Of a DNA stretch of 64,000 nucleotides, positions 21,801-33,434 are shown piece by piece (positions within the stretch are counted from its first letter, which is position 1; each line of letters starts with the position of its first letter). Source of the DNA: Cornus controversa (Eukaryota > Streptophyta > Magnoliopsida > Cornales > Cornaceae); the NCBI GenBank assembly GCA_026545225.1, contig CM048846.1:34855501-34919500 (forward strand), in the 5' to 3' direction. Under the pieces are notes generated by a model that saw only the letters and a list, made by a program, of their open reading frames with translations, was not told where the DNA came from and ran no database searches. Position numbers and translations under genes: made by a program.

Positions 21801-24800
21801 GGTGAGCTCAAAGGCCCAACAAGGTTTGTCAAACCATACTATCACTGCTGCAGCAGGTCGATCTTCACATAATCTCAAAAATATACATGCACTTAAATAT
21901 ATCACAATATTTAAGACCATGCTCCGCCTAGCATTCATGAACCAATAATGTATATGGCTACTCTAGCACATATGAACATACAAAATCCACTACACATGAT
22001 TTATGAAAATCATTTACACCATGCTCATAAGCAATAAAAGTCCAACGTGAATATGTATAGAAAACATATATGAATTGAAGCATTTACATAAATAATGTAA
22101 ATCAAATACCACATCACCCACTTAACAAGTAGCAAATCTCAAATGCAATGTACATGCATTTAAACAGTATAACATGCTTAACAAATAACCACATAAGCAT
22201 AAGATGCAACTCCGAAATGTCATTCTACTGTGGCAATGTATAGGATTGTCATTATGTGAGGGGACAACTTTGAGGCTCACATTTGTTGGACATACTCCGA
22301 TTCCAGGCATTAAGCTTGAGCATGGCGGGCCCACTCCGAGGGCCATACTTGTTGGACATACTCCAATTATAGGCATTAAGCCTGAGCATGGCGGGTCCAC
22401 TCTGAGGGCCATACTTCTTTTGCGTTATTTTCCAGCAACCTCCCACACATGCATTATGGTTGCATAAACACATAGCATAATATTTTCATGCATTAATCCA
22501 TGCTTATTAATACCAAAAAGAAGTATCTAGCATGCTTCTCCTCACATCCCAACACATATAGCACATACATGTTTAAAACTCGCATAATACCTCATATATG
22601 CCAACAACCTCAACTTAGCACATTTTTATTATGCTATAACCAATGCATACATTCGATATATGTATAAAGCTAGCATGCATTTCATATTCACATTTTCACA
22701 TAAAACACATATATGTCCCATCCTGCATATAATCACATATGCATGTATACTAGCATAAATATAATCATGCTTCCACTCAAGGCATGCATTTACTACAAGT
22801 AACTACCATACTTTTCATCCATAATATATAACCACATAAATATTTCGTCACCCATATATGTAATAAAAACATATATAACACTTACCATAAATCATGCTTC
22901 TCAAATGCTCATTAATGTTATGATCATATTTAGCATGCATCTCTACCACTACCCAATATATAATCACATATATATTCACATATATTCAACTCATGCATAA
23001 AAATTACATATGCATGCAAGGTAACATCTAGCTAAATATACATATATAATTTAGCATACTTTACATAGCTCAATCTATAAATATGCATACAACAATGCAA
23101 ATTAGCATCTAAATTTGATAATGCTCTCATCCTCTAAACCCACATATATATATCCTCACATCTCACATATATATAATATCCACCTTTATATATATATATG
23201 CACATATATACACAAACGCTACATATGATCAAATTAAGAATATATGTAAAATTAATCAACATAATTAAAATATACCTAGTAGATAGAGGCAAGAATCAAC
23301 TTGCCTTAAGTCTGGCTTTCACTGTGCCTGCGCTTGCAAAGCGATCCATTTCCTTGCCCGGTCCAGCCCTGTGTCAAGCCCACGCCAACAATCCAAATCA
23401 TGAGTCAAACTCAAACTATTTTTAGCCCATTTCCAAATTCAAATCCAACCCAAGCCTTGGGTTCAATTCTATCCAATTCCAAAGTCCAAGTCCACTATCA
23501 ATGAGGGCCCAAACTTTAACCATAATAAAATAGGCAGCCCATGAAATAAGCCAAGTTTCTCATTTAATTAGCCCAAATTAAACACTAAATTTGGCCCATG
23601 TGACCTCAATTATTTATCACCATCATCGTGCACCAACCATAGCTGTTGAGAAGAAACCCAGCACAAAACTGAACCCTTAGAGCCAGGTCCTTGCCGGAAT
23701 AACCTCTCTAAAATAGCCTCACCTTGGCTACCATGGAGCCCAGCCGAACACCCCAAGCAACCATCTAACCCCGCCGAGTCTCCACCTTCGGACACTATAG
23801 GAATCCAACTCAGAACCAGCTTATACAGCCATGAAACCCAGCCCACCATCAAACCACCATCATCTACCTCAACTATCGCCGAACCTCTCACCGAAACTAC
23901 CATGAAAGTGGCCACCATGGAACCAACCTCTGCCGCTGCCAGAGCTCACCGAAATAGGCCCAACACGGTCTGAGCACCACCCTCTGCCATTGGGAAGCTC
24001 GACCACCGAACAGAGCATTCGGGCCACCATCGAACAGCTGCCACCACGGTCGAAACAGCCCTCGACCAAGGTCACTAAACCGAGCACCACCAGCCAAGAA
24101 ACCTGCCATAGTCGCGGCTGAGAAGACCCAATACAGAGCACCCACACAGGCCATACTACCGATCGACCGAAAAAAGGTTTTGGTCAGCTAAAATGACATT
24201 TTTGGTCCATTGATGAATTTTACCAGTTGTACGAAACTACAACGCCAGAACCACCACCTCCACAGCCTCTCTGTCTAGTTGCAAATTGCCGCTAGTCACC
24301 GTCGAAGCATCACCGCCTACAAGCCAGACCGAGAGGATCCAATAGTCCCCTTTCCTGTTGTCTTCTCCAACCAACTACTACCGGGCCATCACTCCCAAGC
24401 CACCATTTTTAGCCTTCCTATCGTGGCCAAGGAGAGACACCACCGTAATAGCCACCACGCGAAGCATCCACGGTCTAAACACTCAAACAACACTATCCAC
24501 CGACCCATCCTCACCACTCCCGTTAGCCCACACCATCAGTCGTACACCACCATGAGCCATGACAGAACCACCATAGGAGAACCCTCAAGATACTTCCTTT
24601 CTCGGCTTTTCTTTCTCTCTCTAAACTCTCTCTGTTTCTTCTCTCTCCTTCTTTCTCTTTTCTTCTTCCTTTTCTTTTCTTTTCTTTCTTTCTCTCTTCT
24701 CTTCAGTCAGCCGACACCCCCATGGGTCTCTCTTTTCATTTCAATTATTTTCTTACTTTTAATACACACCACACACTTTACCACATTCTTTGTCCTCTAA

Positions 24801-24874
24801 ATGAGGTCCTCATATATTAAATATAGCATGTATATAATTAACACCACCTAATACATGTATTCACATGTATTATT

Positions 24875-24880
24875 CCATAC

Positions 24881-24928
<48 letters not shown>

Positions 24929-24958
24929 ATTTTTCTACAATTACATACAAACCCACTA

Positions 24959-24991
<33 letters not shown>

Positions 24992-25075
24992 GCACTTCCT
25001 CCACTTATATATATATAATCCTATATATATAAATGTCTACGTCCAATCTATATATATATAATTCCATTTATATAT
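24875..25075. repeat. TA-rich microsatellite
   Basis: Interrupted (TA)n runs inside the large solo LTR. Frames across it are Tyr/Ile strings and not genes. Confidence 0.85.
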
Positions 25076-25479
25076 ATACATTTTCACACCTTTTCAAAAA
25101 TAATCAATTCAAAAAAAAAAAATAATAAACTCGGTCCAAAAATAACCCGGAACCCGTTAAAATAATCTGTATCGTTACAATGACCATGCCTTGCCATGAT
25201 TGTAAGATTTCTACTCTGTTCCTTATTTAGCATTGAGTTCAGAATCTTCTAATTGATGTGGGACCAAGTCCTCTCTCTTTTTGATAGTGAAACACTTTTA
25301 AAGGAGGCACTTTTTATTGTAAAGTTCTTCTATTCTTTTAAAAGTTAGAAGATGTACTGTCAAAAAGGAATAATAAAAAAGAAACATTTCTTACACGCTA
25401 GATTTTAAACATAGTACCTTTTTAAATGAGTTGCATTCTAAGACTTGCAAATTGCTTCTGAATCGCTAACTCTGTGAAG

Positions 25480-26510
25480 CTTTTATGCACCTTTTTTGAT
25501 CACTTTAGTGACTTCGTACGAGCCTTCACATTTTGCTGCTAACTTCCCAGCATTTCATTCCTTTGTATTATCAATGACTTTTCATAGCACCCAGTCTCTG
25601 AGGCTGAACACTCGATGTTTCACCTTCTTGTCATAACTACTCTTGATCATTCTTTGGGAGGAGGTGAGCCTTATCTTAGCTGCCTCCCTCTATTCTTCCA
25701 GGAGATCAAGATTTCATTCAAGTAGTTGACCGTTCTGCCCCCTCTCCAGTATTTCACTCCGATTGTAGGAGTGGATAGCTCGATTGGTATTACTACTTCG
25801 AATCCGTAGGCTAGGTAAAACAAACTCTCTTTGGTCAGACGTCTAGGCATCGTTCGGTAGGCCTAGAGCACAACTCTTTCAACCATTTTCCCTTTCAGTC
25901 CTCTAGCTTTTTTCGAACACATTGAAAGATTGTATAATTGGTTATTTCTGCTTGGTTGTACCCTTGTGGGTAGGAACTAGAAGAGAACTTTTGACTGATC
26001 CCATATTTTCTGAGGAACTTTTTAATCAGCTGGTTATTAAAGTTTGTGGCATTGTCCATGATAATGGATTATTGTAACCCAAATCGGTAGATGATGTTGC
26101 TCCAAATAAATCTTTTTACTTGCACGTGGGTGACTGTTGCATAAGCTTCAGCTTTTTTATGAAGTAATTCGTGGCTAGTAAGACATACTTTTTATTATTG
26201 GCGGCCTTAGGGAGTGGTCCCACCGGGTCTATCTCATGGCCAGATCTTTCGGGGGTTAATGGGGGATATCAGCGTGCCTTTGGCATTTATCGCATTTTCT
26301 GGTGTGCTCCTCTGCCTCCCTAGCCATGTATGGCCAAAAGTACGCTTGGGTAATAGCTTTATGGGCCTGTGATCGTCCTCCTGAATGATTTCCACACACG
26401 CCTTCGTGGATTCTGGAAAGCACTTCTTTCATTTTTGTAGGGACCACACATTTTAGATATGGCCCTGAGAACGATCTCCTGTAGAGGTTCCTGTTGATCA
26501 TGGAGTATCA
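25480..26510 (-). pseudogene. Tat-1 integrase remnant
   Basis: On the minus strand an open piece (26256-26501) carries the linker and zinc-binding part of a Tat integrase: an IHEGVCGNHSGGRS segment, an AYFWPYM segment and the CDKCQRHAD motif. Farther left, fragments such as LAYGFEVVIPIE belong to the end of the core and the C-terminal region, split by many stops and frame changes. The catalytic core is not intact. Adjacent to the RNase H remnants on the right. Confidence 0.8.
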
Positions 26511-26529
26511 GGAAGAGTTCATTCTAACA

Positions 26530-28480
26530 GTTCTTGCCTCCTCTAACGAATTTGGCAATTCTCCGCTAACAAGATAATCTTTGATATGATCAATCTAGCT
26601 GGGTTGGTTCTGTATGGTCAACACCTATTTCTGGACATTGATGTTAGGTTTATGCAAATAATCGATCGGAGCTATTCTGATCAAATCCAGTTGAGCTGCC
26701 GAGGCCGAGCATACTAGCCTATCAGCTTTTAGGTTTAGGTCTCTTGAGATATGAGAGATTTTGACCTAGTCAAATTCCTTAAGCTGCCTTTCTACCAGGT
26801 CTTTGTATGCTTTCATGCAACCATCTTTTGGAACGTAATCCCCGTTAAGCTATTTTATAATTAGTTGAGAATCACTAACAAGTTGTAATTTTTTTTACCT
26901 GGAGTGTTTGTGCCAGTCTTAGTCCTACTGACAGGGCCTCATACTCAGCTTCATTGTTTGACGCAGGAAATTTTAGATGTATTGGTTGCTATAAATCTAT
27001 TTTGTCTGGGGTCTAGATTTCCACACCAAAGCTCAATCCTACTTGTGACGATGATCCATTGACAAAGAGTTTTCACTCATGAATGTTTTGCGTCTTGGTC
27101 ACTTTCTGGCTTATACTGTAGCAGGAAATCTATAACTGCCTGTCCTTTTATGGCAGTCTGAGGATCATAAGTTATGTCGTAGACACCTAATTTTATTACC
27201 CATTTGGTGATTCTTTTGGATTGATTAGGTTTATAAAGAATCACTATGATCGGGAACTTGGTCGAGACAATGATTGGGTGAGCCTCGAAGTAATGCCTAA
27301 GATTTTGCTTGGATTAGGGCTAGTGTGATTTTTTCCATCTTCCAATATCTCTGCTCTGCCTCAGCCATGGTCTTGCTAGAGTAAAACACTGGGTACTGCC
27401 TTTTGTTAAGCTCTCTGATTAGAATTGCACTGGTGGCTGTTCAAGACACTGCAAGGTATAAATATAAAGGTTCTCCAGTCCTAGGCACTGAGAGTGTTGG
27501 GAGTTGAATCAAGTACTACTTGAGCTTTACGAGGAATTCGTTTTGTCCAGCCCCCATACCTCCTTTCCCTTTGCTTTGATAGCATCGAAAAAGGGTTTGT
27601 ATTTGTTAGATAGCCGAGAGATGAATTTACTTAGGGCGGCAATGCGCCCAGTTAAGATTTGAAGATCCTTATGGGTTTTTGGTCCTTTATTCTGGAGAAG
27701 GACCTTTTCCTAAAATGGACTTGCTTCTATTTCTGTTCAGTTTACAATATGCCCCAGGAACTCTCCCAAAGAGACCCTGAAGGAGCATTTCGATGGGTTT
27801 AGCCTCATGTTGTGATTTTACAAGGTGTCAAATATCTCCTATAGATGTTTCAAGTGCTCCTCCTTCTTGAGGCTTTTTGCCACAATGTCATCTATGTATG
27901 CTTCAACCATTCAACCCATCAAAATTTTGAAGATTTTATTGATTAGTTGCTGGTAAGTTGCCCCAGTGTTCTTCAGCCCGAACGACATTACCTTGAAGCA
28001 ATAGATTCCCCTTTCAGTAATGAATAATGCTTTCTCCTAATCTTCTGGGTTCATCGGGATCTTATTATAACCATAGTATGGATCAAGGAATGTCAACCAT
28101 TCATATCCGGTCGTGGCATTGACCATTTAATTAATCTTGGGCAAAAGGAAGCTATCTTTAAGGCAAGCTTTATTAAGACTGATGAGGTCTATACAGACCC
28201 ACCATTTGATGTTCTTTTTCAGAACTACTACCATATTCGAAAACCAGTCTAGGAAATGGAATTCCCTGATGAAGCTTGCTTGCGGAAGGCGGTTTACCTC
28301 TATTACGACTATTTGATTTTTCTTTAGACCGAATCACCTTTGCTTTTGCTTTACAGAAGGGTTGCTCAAGTTAACGTTGAGTGTATAACATGATACCGAT
28401 GGATCCACGTCTGGCATGTCGGTGTGATCCCAGGATAAAACATCAATATTCTCTTTTAGCATTTGTATTAACTGCATTCT
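26530..28480 (-). pseudogene. Tat-1 reverse transcriptase, RNase H and second RNase H remnants
   Basis: The RT palm is recognisable: FGLKNTGATYQQLINKIF precedes a YIDD active-site motif (27887-27898, minus), then KCSFRVSLGEFLGH. RNase H remnants follow. A second RNase-H-like piece (VSDSQLIIKQL-like, ending RDLNLKADRLV) lies just before the integrase, the arrangement typical of Tat elements. Stops and frameshifts occur throughout. Confidence 0.8.
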
Positions 28481-28653
28481 ATCAGTCTAGCATAAATAAG
28501 TCTCCAAATTCATGCGATCCTTGCTAGGGATGATTTTTACCTTTTCAAGCAGTTTCTTAGTCGATGTTTCTTTTTCATGCTCTTGGGGAATGCCCTTGGG
28601 CTGAGAATTCTGTAATTGCTATTTAGTCTGCTCCCCTTGCACCGTATTTCCTT

Positions 28654-29154
28654 TTAGTATAAGAGAGTAACACTTTTAGCGACCACTTGATCTCCTAAGA
28701 TGTCGATCATATCCCTCGCATTTGGCTCTCTGCACCTCATTAACTGGTTGAGCATTGAAGGGACTCCTTGTATCCTGTGTATCCAACCTCTTCCTATTAT
28801 AATGTTGCCTGAAGAGTTAAAATCGACAATGACGAAGGCCTCGGTCAGAGTTTTTGCTGTTGCTGTTACTAGGAGCTCTACCACCCTTATTGGGTTTACC
28901 GACTTACCATCAAACCCTACCAGTGGCTCGGCAGTAGGCTTGAGACACTTTGATTCTAGGTCCATTTGCTGGAAAGTAGACAGTGTTAGGACGTTATAAT
29001 TGCTCCTTGCATCTACTAACACTCTCTTTACTTGATAGTTGGAGGCAATAAGGCTGATTATGAGCAGATCCTCATACAGCATCTGTATTCTTCTTATGTC
29101 CTCACCTGTGAAGGTGATCGGCATGCTGGCCGAACAGTTGTGTACTGAGTGCAT
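28654..29154 (-). pseudogene. Tat-1 protease remnant
   Basis: A 166-codon open stretch on the minus strand with the retropepsin context VKRVLVDARSNYNVL ... IIIGRGWIHRI. The catalytic triad, normally Asp-Thr/Ser-Gly, reads Asp-Ala-Arg, which should inactivate the enzyme. Confidence 0.75.
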
Positions 29155-29277
29155 TTCTCCGATCCTCTGGAACGTCTGGGCACTTTAGAGCTGTGACCGT
29201 CATTTTGATTCATTCTCCTGATCCGAGAATGGTCGGCCATGAATGACGTTGATGACATAAATGGGAGCAGGGTTTAA

Positions 29278-30151
29278 CTATTTATATACTTTTTGTAGGG
29301 ATTGGTCAAAGGGTTTGGTCTGTTCTTCTCGGGCGATATATTCCGACAAACCTCCCTTAGCAATCAAAGCCTCCACCTGCTGCTTACGTCTCCTACACTC
29401 GTTAGTGGTATGATCAAAGTCACTATAGAGGGACCAATGCTTGTTCTTGTTCCTTTGTTCTGGGGGCTGTCTGATGGCCAGAGGTGTGTGAAAGATTCCT
29501 TTACTTTTGGTTTCATAGTAAAGCCTAACAAGAGACACCTTTAAAGGGGTGACCATCCCTATAATTTTTTTGCTTTTTTGCACTCTCTGGTGCAAATGAG
29601 GGGATAACCTGAGGTGGCTTGGCCTTAGCAAATTAGGTCTTCGTTTGTTGTGCCACTACGATCAAAGTTGATCATTGTTTCCTGGCTGCTTCATCTTCCT
29701 CTATCCTTAGATAATTCTGAGCTTGAATGTTCAGGTTGCCCATACTCTTGGCTTCCACTACTACAGTCTAATCGTACTAATCTATTATGGACATCTCCAA
29801 GTTAAAGCGGGTTAGGAAAAATTTTAACATCTCTCATTTGGCTTGCCTCTTGGTGAATAACGAGAAGATTGTCCTTTTGTACTCCTAGTTTCCCAAGTAC
29901 TGGGCTATGAACATCTCGTATAGCTTGTCGAAGTTTGATATTGAACGAGGCGGTTGCTGCTTGAACAAGAACAACGCTAGTCTGGCCAGACTAGATAGGA
30001 AGACCTTGTATATGAGTGCATCGTTATAGGCATCCAGTGTCATCTTCTGTTGATATTGGTAGATATGTTCCACCAGATCTGTCTTTCCATCGAAAGTAGC
30101 AAATGTGGGTATTGTGAATCTTCTCGGTCTGTTAGTTCTGGTTATATTCAC
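29278..30151 (-). pseudogene. Tat-1 gag remnant
   Basis: Two minus-strand pieces. The first (29885-30151) has the gag capsid pattern: a PTFATFDGKTD segment, DALIYKVFLSSL, and a PPRSISNFDKLYEMF segment. The second (29278-29631) carries DFDHTTNECRRRKQQVEALI, the conserved C-terminal gag region of Tat-like elements. Interrupted between by stops and a frame change. Confidence 0.78.
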
Positions 30152-30636
30152 TATGGAGGGAGACTTAGTCAGCCTAGTTGTAGCTGGATAACAAGAATGA
30201 TCACCCTTTAGTTAGTTGATCTCCCACTGCATCTAAGCCCTCCAGTCTAGGTAGTTTTGGGCGTGGCTACCCTAATGTCCATTTGGTTGGCCGATATTGA
30301 GGTTTTCGTTAGCGGGCCGGTTGTGATGTGAGGCACTCAACGAGTGGTTACTCGATCTAGACCTTTCGTTCCACTATCATCCAGGGTCCCTCACACTTTC
30401 AGCGCGCTCCACCCTTGCTTGGAGGTCAGCGATCTATCGATACAGGGCCTTGTTCTGCTAGGTTAACTGTAGAACATTGGGGCACGCTAGTGGGTCCTGG
30501 TCGTTTGGTTGTGCGGGCAGTACTTCTATTTGATTCCTAGGGGGTCTTCCCAAATCTACCACATCGTAAGTATTTCTTCTCATATCCACTATGGTTGGAA
30601 ATTCTATAAGTTTTTTATTAAAAAATGATTACTCGC

Positions 30637-30657
30637 TTCCCATAGACAATGCCAAAG
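30637..30657 (-). other. Tat-1 primer binding site (probable)
   Basis: On the minus strand, directly inside the 5' LTR end, CTTTGGCATTGTCTATGGGA has the position and look of a Tat primer binding site; I cannot assign the tRNA with certainty. Confidence 0.5.
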
Positions 30658-31086
30658 TGTAGGTACAAAAAATTGCTTAACTAATTACTACTAATTAACT
30701 CAATGCACACACCCAAAATAAAGAACACAATATCTTTAGAGAGAGATTTCAAGAAGTGGATTTGAGGATCTTTTTCATTCACAATTCCTTGGATATTTAT
30801 ACAAGTAGGAATCAAGTCCTTCTAGGATTGTAGTTCCCTTATTTGCTGCTATCTTTACTCTCATGAATTTGAATTCCTTTTTGAGTTTGGACTTGTAATT
30901 GGATTGAGTTATTTTAGCTTTTAAATGAGGACGATTGGGCCCTTTCATGGGACGACTAAGCCTTCTAACTTAATCCACCCAGCCCTTTGGAATTCCTGCT
31001 AACACTTGGGCTCAAACTGACTTGGGCTTGGTCTGTTTGTTTATCAGTTCAGCCCACTAGACTTAGGCAAGAATTTTACCCCCACA
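30658..31086 (-). repeat. Tat-1 5' LTR
   Basis: 429-bp repeat of 5501-5933. Followed on the plus strand by the target duplication CATCA (31087-31091). Confidence 0.85.
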
Positions 31087-31091
31087 CATCA

Positions 31092-32303
31092 CCACCACCA
31101 ACTAAAACCCTATATATATGTATGCATATATTCAAATATGTATACATGCTACAAAATTGAAATTAGAGAGACCTAAATATGGAGAGCGGAAATAAATAAA
31201 CCTTAATGGTAAAATCGTGGACTGAGTCAGGCTTCTCTGATTGACTGGCTATCATGTGATATGATCTCAAACCAAATGAAAGAGTTCTTATTGAAGTGCT
31301 TTGGTGATGTGGAAATAATGAAGAACACAAAAACCCTCTCTTGATTGGCTGAGAAATTGAATAAATCTTTGGAGAAACGAAAAGGGTTTTCTTTGGTATG
31401 CTAAAATTTCTTCAGATAAGAACATGAGCTAAAGAATAGAGCATTGATGATAAACGCAGAGTTGTAATAGATAGATATACTATAACTAGGGTTTTCCAGA
31501 GTTGCCTTCAGAATCGCCATAAGAGAGGAGAGAGAAATGAACGACAACAAATAACTCTCAAAAAAGGAGATATACCTGTTGCGATTTAGGGCCATTTTCT
31601 TCCTCCGCTATAGTAGACTTGGGCCAATTGGATTTGGGTAATTTCCACTGCTATAGTATGAAACACTCAAAAACACTAATAGGTTATTTTTTCTTTAGGC
31701 CTCTCTTATCAAAATGTTATACCATTGTGCAAAACATAACAGGCCTCCACCAAACATGCTTTGGGCCTCAAATTATGTACTATAGCGGGCCTACAAGAAA
31801 AACACCAAAATCAAAACATGGACCAAACAGGGCCTAACAGTAACTTTTTTGTTTTTGCAGTCTCTAAAAAATAAAAACTCAATTGTCCTTTTATGATTGA
31901 AAGTAGAAATAACATTTATTAATACTTGTTATTGCAACAATTTTGAAAGCAGAAAACTAAGTAACAGTGTGTAGTAACACATTGTTTTCTTCTGTGGAAG
32001 TCTTATTATTATTTATTTTCTGTTTCATTTTTAATTCATCTCTTGGTAAAAAAAGACTTAAAATATAGATAGTGTAATCCAATGATTTCACAAATTTTAA
32101 CAATACCTAATACATGATAATAATTAAAATACAACATCTAATTTAAAGGCACAAATCCTAATGATAGCCAATACATGAATATAAAATACAAATCCAATTT
32201 AAAGTCATAATAATGACATTAGTCATATCAGTATTATTAAAAATAAACAAATCATAACAACCACAGAACACTATGAATCACCCTCTATGAAAGTTGCTCC
32301 ATA
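31092..32303. other. Flanking sequence, no gene recognised
   Basis: AT-rich sequence between Tat-1 and the CACTA end. A minus-strand frame (31401-31595) contains an MAILKATLENP segment preceded by CT-rich sequence, which looks a little like a first exon with 5' UTR, but I recognise no family and no downstream exon. Confidence 0.5.
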
Positions 32304-33429
32304 TACTACAAGAAATCAGGGCTTTAGGGTTTGTCAAATCCGTCACTAAAAATCCAAAAACCGTCGCTAATGCTCAAATCGGACCGTCACAAAAAGTGGC
32401 GTCGCGAAAGGTCATTAGTGACGGTCAAGGTTTACCGTCACAAATAGTGACGGTTTTAACCGTCACTAATAACTAGACTATTAGTGACAGTGAGGGACTG
32501 TCACTAATACGCTTACGTATTAGTGACGGTTTTGACCGTCACTAATAACTGGACTATTAGTGACGTCCATGAACTATCAGTAATACGCTGGTGTATTAGC
32601 GACGGGTTTGACCGTCACAAATAACTGGATTATTAGTGACGGTCAGGAACTGTCCCTAATACGCATGCGTATTAGGGACGATTTTTCCTGTCCCTAATAC
32701 CTATATTTAGATTGTCTCTAATACTACAAATTATTATTTTTTAATTTATATATTTTGCTTAATTTATGTTTTTTTAATTTGCTTGATTTGTGAATTTACA
32801 TTTCTTATAAGCTAATAACAATATAAAAATACATTAATATCAAAATTCAAAATAAATTATATATATGACAATATTAAATAAATATTGCATAAATTACATA
32901 ACAATACCTAATTAGGACTTTTTTATAAAAAAAAACCAATAAGTTAATACAAGCTAGTTCAACATCCAAGATAACAAAACAAAACATAATTGTCTTGAAA
33001 TAAAACAAGCATGCATTGAATAATATATATCCAAGATAGAACCTACAAAAGCTAATCCAGAATTAAGGTGGTGTTGGTGCTGATTGGGGTGTTGGTGTTG
33101 GGGCTGACTCTGATGTCGTTGGTGTTGGTGTTGATTGGGCCCATAACGGTTCCAGGATTCACCACAACCACATCCAAACCTTTTTCCTTGGAAAATTCCC
33201 AAGCCGCTTTCTCAGCTAGTGTTCTAGAAATTGGATACCACAACTAGCCCACAAGAAAGAAAGAAAGGAAAAAATGTTATGTCCAAGATTGTCAAAACAC
33301 ACCAAAAAATAAATTAATCCACATAAAATAAAGAAGAAATATGCCACAGTGATGTAAGAGGAAAATCATAACAATTTTAAACATAATATGGAATTTAAGA
33401 ACATATTTGGATACCAGCATACCATATTA
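32304..33429. mobile_element. CACTA element end with palindromic subterminal repeats
   Basis: TACTACAAGAAATCAGGGC at 32304 is a CACTA terminal inverted repeat with the first C changed to T. It is followed (32340-32712) by many copies of TTAGTGACGGT and its complement ACCGTCACTAA, often paired as short palindromes; such subterminal repeats are the binding sites of En/Spm-type transposases. No second inverted terminus was found in the window, partly because Tat-2 inserted at 33430. No transposase sequence is seen on this fragment; it carries a host-gene fragment instead. Confidence 0.7.
33100..33247 (-). pseudogene. Cinnamoyl-CoA-reductase-like exon fragment
   Basis: Minus-strand frame with [20 protein letters not shown] followed by [14 protein letters not shown]. 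This is the segment around the catalytic Tyr-x-x-x-Lys of plant CCR/DFR-type short-chain reductases, which reduce phenolic CoA esters or related carbonyls with NADPH. The catalytic Lys is Arg here (YPISR). An AG acceptor-like site precedes the Tyr segment. After GP the frame runs into a (CAACAC)n-like repeat giving Asn-Thr strings, so the normal continuation is lost. No other exon is visible. Captured or truncated gene piece, not functional. Confidence 0.75.
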
Positions 33430-33434
33430 ACCTA

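Larger units (their letters stand above)
20385..25179 (-). mobile_element. Large solo LTR, probably Tekay/Del-like, carrying a TRIM
   Basis: The block starts TGTCATGCC and ends GTATCGTTACA, with the target duplication ATGAC on both sides (20380-20384 and 25180-25184). Without the nested TRIM it is about 3.9 kb. It has no coding domains and no internal terminal repeat, so it is best explained as a solo LTR left by LTR-LTR recombination. The terminal words (minus strand TGTAACG..., ending ...CTCAGGGCATGACA) and the great length fit Tekay/Del-type chromovirus LTRs as I know them; the minus orientation follows from that. Contains a C-rich stretch (23600-24700) and TA microsatellites near 24880-25070. 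Confidence 0.75.
5501..31086 (-). mobile_element. Tat-1: Ty3/gypsy Tat-lineage element, minus strand, heavily nested
   Basis: Direct terminal repeats lie at 5501-5933 and 30658-31086, both starting TGTA and ending ACA on the plus strand. They are flanked by the duplication CATCA (5496-5500 and 31087-31091). Gag, protease, RT, RNase H and integrase remnants run leftwards from 30151 to about 25480, so the element is minus-oriented and its 5' LTR is the right one. A second RNase-H-like remnant after the first is the hallmark of the Tat lineage. Removing the Athila insertion and the solo LTR leaves about 10 kb. The two LTRs differ at many positions and by small indels, and pol is full of stops, so the element is old and inactive. 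A plus-strand gene occupies the downstream (left) part, antisense to gag-pol. Confidence 0.85.

Noticed and set aside
24279..25061. A 173-codon plus-strand frame and Tyr/Ile-rich frames at 24279-25061
   Set aside because: Inside a non-coding solo LTR, C/T-rich or TA microsatellite; composition artefact.
31401..31595. First exon of an unknown gene (MAILKATLENP...)
   Set aside because: Short, AT-rich after the first residues, no downstream exon found.
32340..32712. Possible CRISPR-like or MITE array of TTAGTGACGGT words
   Set aside because: Words occur in both orientations at irregular spacing next to a CACTA terminus in plant DNA; they are subterminal repeats.
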